Positions 57,421-64,000 of a DNA stretch of 64,000 nt are shown here, in pieces. Within the stretch, counting starts at the first letter, position 1; each line of letters starts with the position of its first letter. The notes beneath the pieces were generated by a model, which searched no databases, had not been told where the DNA came from, and worked only from the letters and a program-made list of their open reading frames with translations. A program made the position numbers and the translations under genes. The stretch comes from Przewalskia tangutica (lineage: Eukaryota > Streptophyta > Magnoliopsida > Solanales > Solanaceae), in the NCBI GenBank assembly GCA_029844215.1, contig CM056723.1, forward strand, positions 83,072,790 to 83,136,789, read 5' to 3'.

Positions 57421-58199
57421 TGTAAAGTGATAGTACCCCAGAGGTAGGGATACCTTGATTAGTAAAGTGAGAAGTTAAGAATGTTGACAAGAATGATAAG
57501 TGAACTGAGACTATAGTTGTGAAGAGTTCACACATAGTAATTACCCGCATGTGATGTAAGGCCGATAGGGAAGGATGTCTGATGAAATACTTTGACTTAT
57601 GTGACGAACCTCTAGTGAATAGGGGATAGGGTAAGTACCTTGAGATAAGAGAGAGATTTATTTCAGACTAGGAACGAGAAGTTAAGTGTGACGATGAGTC
57701 GGGGTGTAGACTCATTTCGGGTCAACCGATTATATGGAATCGGGTGATGTCAGTTAGGAATGGTTCCGTTATGTGGTAGGGTCAGGGATGTCGTGCCCAG
57801 TTTAGTTAAATCGTTATGCGAGTTCGTGGATGCGTTCCACCGAACTAGGTTGTAAGGACCGAGATGAGCCTTAGCGAGAAAATTCAAGTAGCATAATGGC
57901 CAAGTTTGGTTAGTAACTCCAGTTGGTGACGAAGCAATTTGAGATTTTGTGCGTGTACTAGATGAGTTTGAAAGTACGAGAAAGTATGACAAGTAAGGAA
58001 AGAAAGGAACCTCTAAGGATCCGTGTTTTAGAAAGCGTAACCTTGAGTTTTGGGAGAGAAGTGCGGACGGAAGGTCCATTGATATGTTTACATATGTTAG
58101 GCGATGGCCGTGTGTGGCATCGTTAGTCTTGTGAAGTATTGGTTGATAGGCATAGTATAGAGTTTATCAGGAGTTTGTATAGCTTGACAATCGACTAAG
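57421..58199 (+). other. A3: shared non-coding segment
   Basis: No supported coding sequence. Shares with H and F the stretch GTGGTAGGGTCA (57773-57784), GAGTTCGTGGAT (57820-57831) and AATGGCCAAGTTTGG (57895-57909), in the same order and spacing. Purine-rich towards the 3' end. Confidence 0.7.
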
Positions 58200-58231
58200 A
58201 ACATTCGGACGAATGTTTCTAAGGGGAAGAA
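58200..58231 (+). promoter_or_regulatory. Palindrome and polypurine tract of A3
   Basis: AACATTCG-GA-CGAATGTT at 58200-58217, then AAGGGGAAGAA immediately before the LTR start TGTTACACC at 58232. Confidence 0.92.
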
Positions 58232-59150
58232 TGTTACACCGTAAGTCCAGGACATGTAAAGAGAATGTACGAAAGGAAACAAGACTTGGAAATTAGTACG
58301 AAAGGAAGAATTGTTTTTCCGGAAAATCTTAGAACGTCGGAAAGGAAAAATGTTCGTTGTTGAGAATTGGATTCTCAAAAGGCATTATTTGAAGATTATG
58401 GAACTTATTAAAATTATGGAAATTTATTATTACGGATTTGGTCACGTGGGGCCCACCCGAGGAATTTTACATTTTTGTGGGACCCACGAGGGTTACATAA
58501 TTTTATGGACGAATGAGAGGGCGACACGTGGCACTCATCCCACATGGCCTTGGTCGAAAAGTTGCAAGGGCAAAATGGTCATTGACCATGGTAGAAGATA
58601 AGTCTTCCAAAGCTTGATATTGTTGACAAGTCAACTTGTCCACCTAGGCTTGATCCAAGTGAAATCCATCCTAGCCTCACATTTGTGATAATCCAAGCCC
58701 TCCAAAGTGTTATATATATCTAGCTAGTGCAAGACAAACTCATTTTACACTTAGAAAATTTAGAGACAAAAAAACGGAGTTTGGTGATCGGCAGGTGTAG
58801 GATCCTGCTCAGGGTTTTTGGATAGCTCCCTCTGTTCAGGAGTTTATCTTTCTGGTATATATCCTTGTGCCTGAGGCTTTATGCGATTTTGGAGTGCGGC
58901 GGGGCCTTGTCCCGTCATAGTTCAGTTTAACTCTTAGAGGTCTGTATTCATATGTGGGATTGGACTCATGAACAGTATTGTGTCCTTTGAGTATGTATAT
59001 TATATGGCAGCCTTGCCGGCTTTGCCCTTGCACGCACGTTAGTTTAAAAAAAAAAAGAGGTGTTATTTAAATTCCGCAGTTACTTGTGTTGTTAAGATAG
59101 AAGGGTGCCCAGGCAGGGCACGATCCAGAGCCCGAGGTTGGGGTGTGACA
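58232..59150 (+). repeat. 3' LTR of A3, with a 2.8-kb internal deletion
   Basis: 58232 to about 58767 matches the first 540 bp of the 5' LTR. Then a short AAAAAAACGGAGTTT piece (matching 53234 on) leads straight to TTTGGTGATCGGCAG, matching about 55955 to the LTR end. TATA box, paired motif and tandem array lie partly or wholly in the deleted part. CTG/CAG words intact here (CCTGCTCAGGG, TGTTCAGGAG) read as CG in the 5' LTR. Confidence 0.9.
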
Positions 59151-59620
59151 AGGCCCGACCGCCCGTTCTTACTCTTCCGGAGGTCGGGCGGCTATGTCGT
59201 GTATTATGATCGTCGAGCATCGGGTTGGGATGTGTGTTGATGCGGAGGCAAAGTTATAGCGTCGCATCCAGCGACTTAAGAAGCATGAGAGGAACTACCC
59301 CACCCATGATTTGGAGTTGGCAGCCGTGATTCACGCCTTGAAGATCTGGAGGCATTATTTGTACGGAGTTCATGTGGATATTTATACAGACCACAAGATC
59401 CTCCAGTATATCTTCAGCCAGAGGGAGCTGAACTTACGACAGAGACGGTGGTTAGAGTTACTCAAGGATTACGATGTCGACATCTGTACCACCCAGGAAG
59501 GCCAATGTTGTGGCGGATGCCGCAGTCGTAGGTCGATGGGAGTCTATCGGATATGCGGCCGGTGAGAAGGGGGCATGGTTCGCGATTTGCATCGATTAGC
59601 GAGCCTTGAGTCCGATTGAT
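59151..59620 (+). pseudogene. I: RNase H (second part of element I)
   Basis: From 59311 an open frame gives [29 protein letters not shown], then [21 protein letters not shown], the conserved second half of RNase H. Upstream, PPVLTL- and YDRRAS-like codons near 59160-59230 show the first half with a frame change at the first catalytic Asp. It continues the RT cut at 52557. Confidence 0.85.
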
Positions 59621-60282
59621 TGATTACGATAGCGGTGGGGTCCGAGTTCGAGAGGTTGCAGTCTTCCATCGTCGAGGAGGTGAAGAGGCAACGATTTGAG
59701 GATCCGGTTTTGACACGATGCCGTGATACGACTCTTCGTGAGGAAGGTCCTTTTGAGATAGCACTTGATGGGGTGCTAAGGTTCGAGCAGGTTGTGTGTT
59801 CGGATATTGCGAGGACTTGGCGGAGTTCTAGGGGAAGCACACGGCGCGCGTTACTCTATCCATCCGAGTCGACCAAGATGTACCACGACCTCGGATCGTG
59901 TATTGGTGGGATGGCTTGAAGAGGGCGTTGCGAGTTTGTGGCTCGGTGCCGTGTTGTCAACGGTGAAGGTAGAGCACCGGAGGCACGGTGGTTTTTGCGA
60001 CGATAGAGATCCCGACACGGAAGTGGGAGGTGATCAACATGGACTTCATCACGGGGTTACCTCGCACTCGGAGGAAGCATGATTCTATCCGGGTTATCGT
60101 CGGCCGGTGTGAAATCAGCCCACTTTCTTCCGTCGACGACTTTTGGTGAGGATTATGCCGAACTTTACATCAGAGATCGTCGGTGCATGGGGTCCCTATT
60201 TCTATCATATCGCATGCAGAGCCCGGTTCGGCTAACTTTTGGAGGTCTTTCGGAAGGGTTTAGGGGCGGTGAGCACGATCGC
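59620..60282 (+). pseudogene. I: integrase, cut by J
   Basis: The frame at 59620-59919 carries RQRFEDPVLTRCRDTTLREE and then STKMYHDL (zinc domain region). NMDF and the core start appear near 60037-60050 in another frame. GEDYAELYIRD-like codons follow at about 60148-60180. The sequence ends at 60282, inside the core after the second-Asp region, where the LTR of J begins. Confidence 0.78.
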
Positions 60283-63200
60283 TGTCACGACGAACCGGGG
60301 CGTGGATAGTGCCTTACCGGGCACCCAAGTAGACATACATCGAGTAATCAGTGGAACAAACACAACAATATGAGATAACGAAGTATAAAGCGATAATCAG
60401 TGAAAACTTGCCTTTCGGCGTATATATAAATGACAACTTTTAACATGAGCAGTTTAATCCTTTTTACAAACCCTTCCCACAACGATTACTCTGGACCTTA
60501 AGAATGATATGACAACAATGGCGGGGCGGGGCCGCCCACCTGAATGTAAACACTTACTCGACGAGGACTACACGTGATAAGCCTCGGAGAAACGGAGCTT
60601 CCCAAGCGACTGTGACCACGAGCTAGGATCAACGGCGGTGTACCTCAACTGCGGCATGAACGCGGCCCAGAAGAGTCGATCTGGCAGTGCAGAGTATGTG
60701 AAACTAAAAAAGCGCAAATGAAATCATAATAGTCTATAAAGCGGGAGACATGTATGATAACCAAACTACTGATTTACAATAACTAAGCGATCATATCAAG
60801 TCGTGGACTCACGCCTCAAGTCATCACCAAAGAACATAACGATGGGTCTCACGCCACAACATCAATCGTGCGTGGGACACATTCCTCACCACGGCGGTTT
60901 ATGATATAAAAGTTCCAAGGAACACACATGAACACGTGTCCCACGTGCCATAATAACACCGTGCGGGGTAAATGCGAAGGCATAGCCGACTACTAACACC
61001 AGTACCAACAAGGTCATGAATCGTATCATAAGATCTGTCTAGGCCGTCACATGATCAAAGGCGCCACTTGCGCGATATCTAATGTGCGCGTCTAGTCACG
61101 GAACTTCCATGACTCCGCGTAGGCCAATCTCATCGGCCCGCATGGCGTCCGCATCGAGGGTAGTTCTCCCGGCATCGCCCCGGACTTCGCGATCCGCGTG
61201 GCCACAAGGACGCATGCCCGTAAAGGGCGACACTAACACGGAACTCGTAGTTCCGCAAGGCCCCGGGACTGCATGAGGTATTCTCGAATCATAGGTCCAT
61301 CGACCGCTGAGTCTACCCGCATCGTGGGCGGCAACCCGGAATCATCTCAAGAGATGAATGCCACAATACTATCATAACGATAGTTAATAAGCACAATCAA
61401 GAAACCCCTTCACACAAACATCACAAGATACTAACACACGTAGCGTCCCAACACGTTTACTTATCAGCGAAATCAAGAAAGTATTACAAGGCTATCACAA
61501 ACCAATACAATCAAGTTGTTCACACAAGGTACCTTACTATATGATTAACAAAATCGGGTTTTATCCCCAAAGTACTTCATACATCAACTCTTTAAAAGAT
61601 ACGTTACTTTCACGATGTCACACAATACCCGTAGTATAAAATAGAGTGACTATCCTTTTAAAGTAAATCAATTACTTCTCTTTGTAAAATCAAGTAGCAA
61701 CATTCTTTTCCAATGATCAAGTTTGCCTAATTTCCAATGTTCAAGTTTCTCATTTTAGAAAGGTTTCGTAGTTCATAGTCTTATTCAATTAAGAATATAA
61801 TTCTCTTTTAAACAATCGGAGAAACATAAGCCTTATATGTGAGTAGGATATTCTTGTTTATAACAATCTTATTACAGCAGCCATGATCTAGGAAATATCA
61901 TTTTGTCTCATCTTAGCTTCTGCGGATGGAAGTTTCTCGGTTTTAATAATACTTAATTATTCAAACATTTCCTTTTATTAACATTTGCAGTGGTTTGTCG
62001 ATACACATCACGATTTCCAAAATCAAGAAACGTTCTTAAGCCGTTATACCTAACTTCCCATAAAGCTAGTATAACTCTTAAGTTCTCAAAAACCAAGTAT
62101 TACTTCTCTTTCAGAACGATTTCAGAAATCTTTTGAAATACTTCAAGTTCTTTATGATCACACGTCAAGCCAGTTATAAACAAATCATTTACCTTTTTAA
62201 AAACCACAAGTGTTTTCTTATCTACATAAAGCTGTTATAACCAACTTCCCATAAAGCCGTTATAACACTTTATGTTTTAAACCAATCGAATACATTTAGC
62301 ACGTATCGTCTACGTACTACATAGTTCACACATATCATGCTAGAAGAGATAGGAAGAGGTTCACATACCTCGCGACGATTATCGACTAATAGCAAAATGC
62401 TCAGTACCTCAAGCCGTCGCTACTCCTAAGCCAAGTAGAGCGCCACACGTAGTACTTGACCTATAAGGCCACAAGGCGTTTATTAACATCTAGATCTTAT
62501 CGTAGAACATTCTACCGAAAATTCGACGCCTCCCCCATGCGGCGTAAATCTCCTCTCTACATCGGTAGGCTATCAAGCCAACCGGGGGTTATACGTCTAA
62601 CCCTAGCTGTACAATTCTACTCACGGTACTACTACACAAGTCTCATGTCTGAATACCCTATGTAATTACTGTTCGATTATATATAGTATACTTCTACTAT
62701 ATAATCTAACAACATGTAATTTCCAATTACAAATAGAGACAAGATAATTACCTCGATAAGCCCATAATTATCCAAGTATAAAGTCGATCTGGGCAATCGT
62801 TTAGCTCGACTCCGAGCGCTCAACCCGCTCTAAACCACCCTTAGAAGTTCTAACCAACTTACACAATACTCAATGACTATGGAGATTTTCCTAGGGTTTC
62901 GGTTTTGTATTAGTGGGAAGTATAATAGTATAACTGGGCTTTTTGTAAAGGTATAACCTTAGAATACTACAAGGTATATGGCTAAGGTACTTTGGGCATT
63001 ATAACAATACTTTTGAGAGTATTTCTACCAAGAGGGGGGGGTATTATATGAAAACAAACTAGGCTAGGGGGTACCCAGTGCCACACCACAGGAGGGGTGG
63101 CTACCGCCACCTACCCACTAGGGGAACTCTCGACGAGGGCCTCACGAAAGGGAGGAAGGCTCTCAAGACTTAGGCATTTTGGATGAAGAAGTTCATCAAA

Positions 63201-63872
63201 GGAGAGTATTTATAAGCAAGCCAAGGCCAACCAATGGCCAAGATCTAGCCAAGTGTTAGGCAAGTGTAGGGCGAAGATTCACCCGTGTGTGTAGCCAACT
63301 TGCACACAAAATATCTACCAAAATATCTCACTTGCCTTCCCAAAATCGTCCGTATGCGCACTTTGCCACTTGATGAGAGGGTGCCAAGTCGCCCTCGTTG
63401 GTCCAAAATGTTAGTCTCTCGGAAAAATCCGCAAAAATACTAAATGACATAGCGGAAATTCCCTACGAAGGTGGAAAAGCGTTTAGTCGAAAACGACTCT
63501 AACCGGTGTTGTGCACAAACATATTTCGCCCAAAGGTGCCACATGGGGTGACACGTGTCGCCCCGATTAAATCCAAAATATTTCGTCTTAGAAAATATCC
63601 AAAACGGCCAAAATCTCAAAATCAAAGCGGGCCCTACAAGCGTAAATTTCTCCGTGGGCCCACGTGACCATTCGAAAATAAAATTCCATAATTCTCTAAT
63701 ATTCGGAAGTCCGAATACCAAATGGGAATCAATTCCCATTAACGAACCTTTTTCCTTCAAAACCGGAAACTTTTCCGTGGAAAAATCGCCTCTTTCTTCC
63801 TTTCCAATTTTTACGTGCCGTATTCTCGTGCGTGCGTCCTCGCATACATACCACGGAACTACGGGTATAACA
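60283..63872 (-). repeat. 3' LTR of element J (minus strand)
   Basis: TGTCACGACG at the left and TATAACA at 63872, 3590 bp, closely related to F and B. It contains a GC-rich island (about 61085-61340), paired motifs (about 62038-62075 and 62226-62270), G-runs (about 63035-63130) and a TATA box (63207-63214). The polypurine tract beyond it identifies this as the 3' LTR. Confidence 0.92.
63207..63214 (-). promoter_or_regulatory. TATA box in J LTR
   Basis: TATTTATA on the plus strand, TATAAATA in the sense of the element, in the same context as in F and C. Confidence 0.62.
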
Positions 63873-63901
63873 TTCTCCCCAGAAACATTCGTCCGAATGT
63901 T
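63873..63901 (-). promoter_or_regulatory. Polypurine tract and palindrome of J
   Basis: TTCTCCCC on the plus strand (GGGGAGAA in the sense strand) next to the LTR, then the perfect 8-bp inverted repeat AACATTCG/CGAATGTT at 63884-63901. Confidence 0.9.
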
Positions 63902-64000
63902 CCTTCTAAGTCTCAAAGCGAACACGTGCGGTATAGTCTTCACTACTATACTTACGAAACAATCCCGCCACGGTGGCCATGGAAACACTGCGCAAAACTT
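63902..64000 (-). mobile_element. Element J: internal region, start only
   Basis: Last 99 bases of the window. They match the 3' non-coding end of F (27826-27925). J therefore continues to the right and was inserted into integrase of I in opposite orientation. Confidence 0.8.

Larger units (their letters stand above)
52558..59150 (+). mobile_element. Element A3: complete family-A element, gag only
   Basis: 5' LTR 52558 to about 56304, primer-binding site from about 56307, gag 56507-57354, a protease remnant, non-coding segment, palindrome and polypurine tract (58200-58231), and a shortened 3' LTR 58232-59150. No RT, RNase H or integrase. It interrupts element I between RT and RNase H. The flanks AGACT and AGGCC do not form a clean 5-bp duplication as written. 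Confidence 0.92.

Noticed and set aside
52553..59155. Target duplication for element A3
   Set aside because: Left AGACT and right AGGCC differ; nearby GACA repeats and indels make the boundary uncertain.
63440..63988. 182-codon minus-strand open frame
   Set aside because: It crosses the polypurine tract and the LTR start of J, so it joins non-coding internal and LTR sequence. The equivalent in F (27646-27948) is different and shorter.
1..64000. A new defence, toxin or biosynthetic system
   Set aside because: Every stretch longer than a few hundred bases is explained by LTRs or retrotransposon internal regions; no other gene family is recognisable on either strand.

Overview
This 64 kb window is plant heterochromatin made almost entirely of nested LTR retrotransposons. 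I found no host gene, tRNA, rRNA, bacterial operon or CRISPR array. The elements are Ty3/gypsy chromoviruses. Their primer-binding sites match the 3' end of initiator-methionine tRNA (TGGTATCAGAGC and variants). Their order is gag, protease, reverse transcriptase, RNase H, integrase, and element C still shows a C-terminal chromodomain-like tail. The protein style (gag starting MPPRK..., integrase with HHCC and DD35E) fits the Tekay/Del clade. Very long LTRs (2.4-3.7 kb) and this clade suggest a large-genome eudicot. An asterid such as a Solanaceae is only a guess.

Layout (labels are mine). The oldest layer is a minus-strand element K, whose pieces lie at 18760-19120, 34360-34837 and about 43826-47158. 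Four plus-strand elements sit inside K: G (only its 3' LTR end, 18082-18759), D (19121-34359, flanked by the 5-bp duplication GAGTA), H (34838 to about 43829) and I (from 47159). Younger elements sit inside those. Minus-strand F (24369-33958, flanked by GTGTT) is in the 3' LTR of D. Plus-strand A3 (52558-59150) and minus-strand J (from 60283) are in I. Minus-strand LTR A2 (15540-18081) is in G, LTR B (3103-5650 plus 15277-15539) is in A2, and LTR A1 (1-3102) and the complete element C (5651-15276) are both in B. The left branch is therefore at least five insertions deep.

Two LTR families occur. Family A (A1, A2, A3) begins TGTTACACC and carries 48/95-bp tandem arrays. The other (B, C, D, F, G, H, I, J, more distantly K) begins TGTTATACC and ends GTCGTGACA or similar. 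They differ at the 5' end but share interior and 3' modules, a paired TTATAAC motif, and a palindrome next to the polypurine tract. C and I are autonomous-type elements with gag-pol. A3 and H keep gag only and carry a shared non-coding segment before the polypurine tract. F and K carry the same segment followed by remnants of pol. These look like a family of gag-only, non-autonomous elements that would need proteins supplied by relatives such as C and I.

The second main message concerns sequence quality. Paired LTRs of one insertion, and units of one tandem array, differ mostly at CAG/CTG/CCG trinucleotides, which often read as CG or are shortened. AT-rich stretches of the same pairs are almost identical. 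The youngest elements have the most broken reading frames, while the oldest host (K integrase and RNase H) is clean. I infer systematic consensus error, most simply at CHG-methylated cytosines, so frameshifts listed here as pseudogene damage may be partly artefact.
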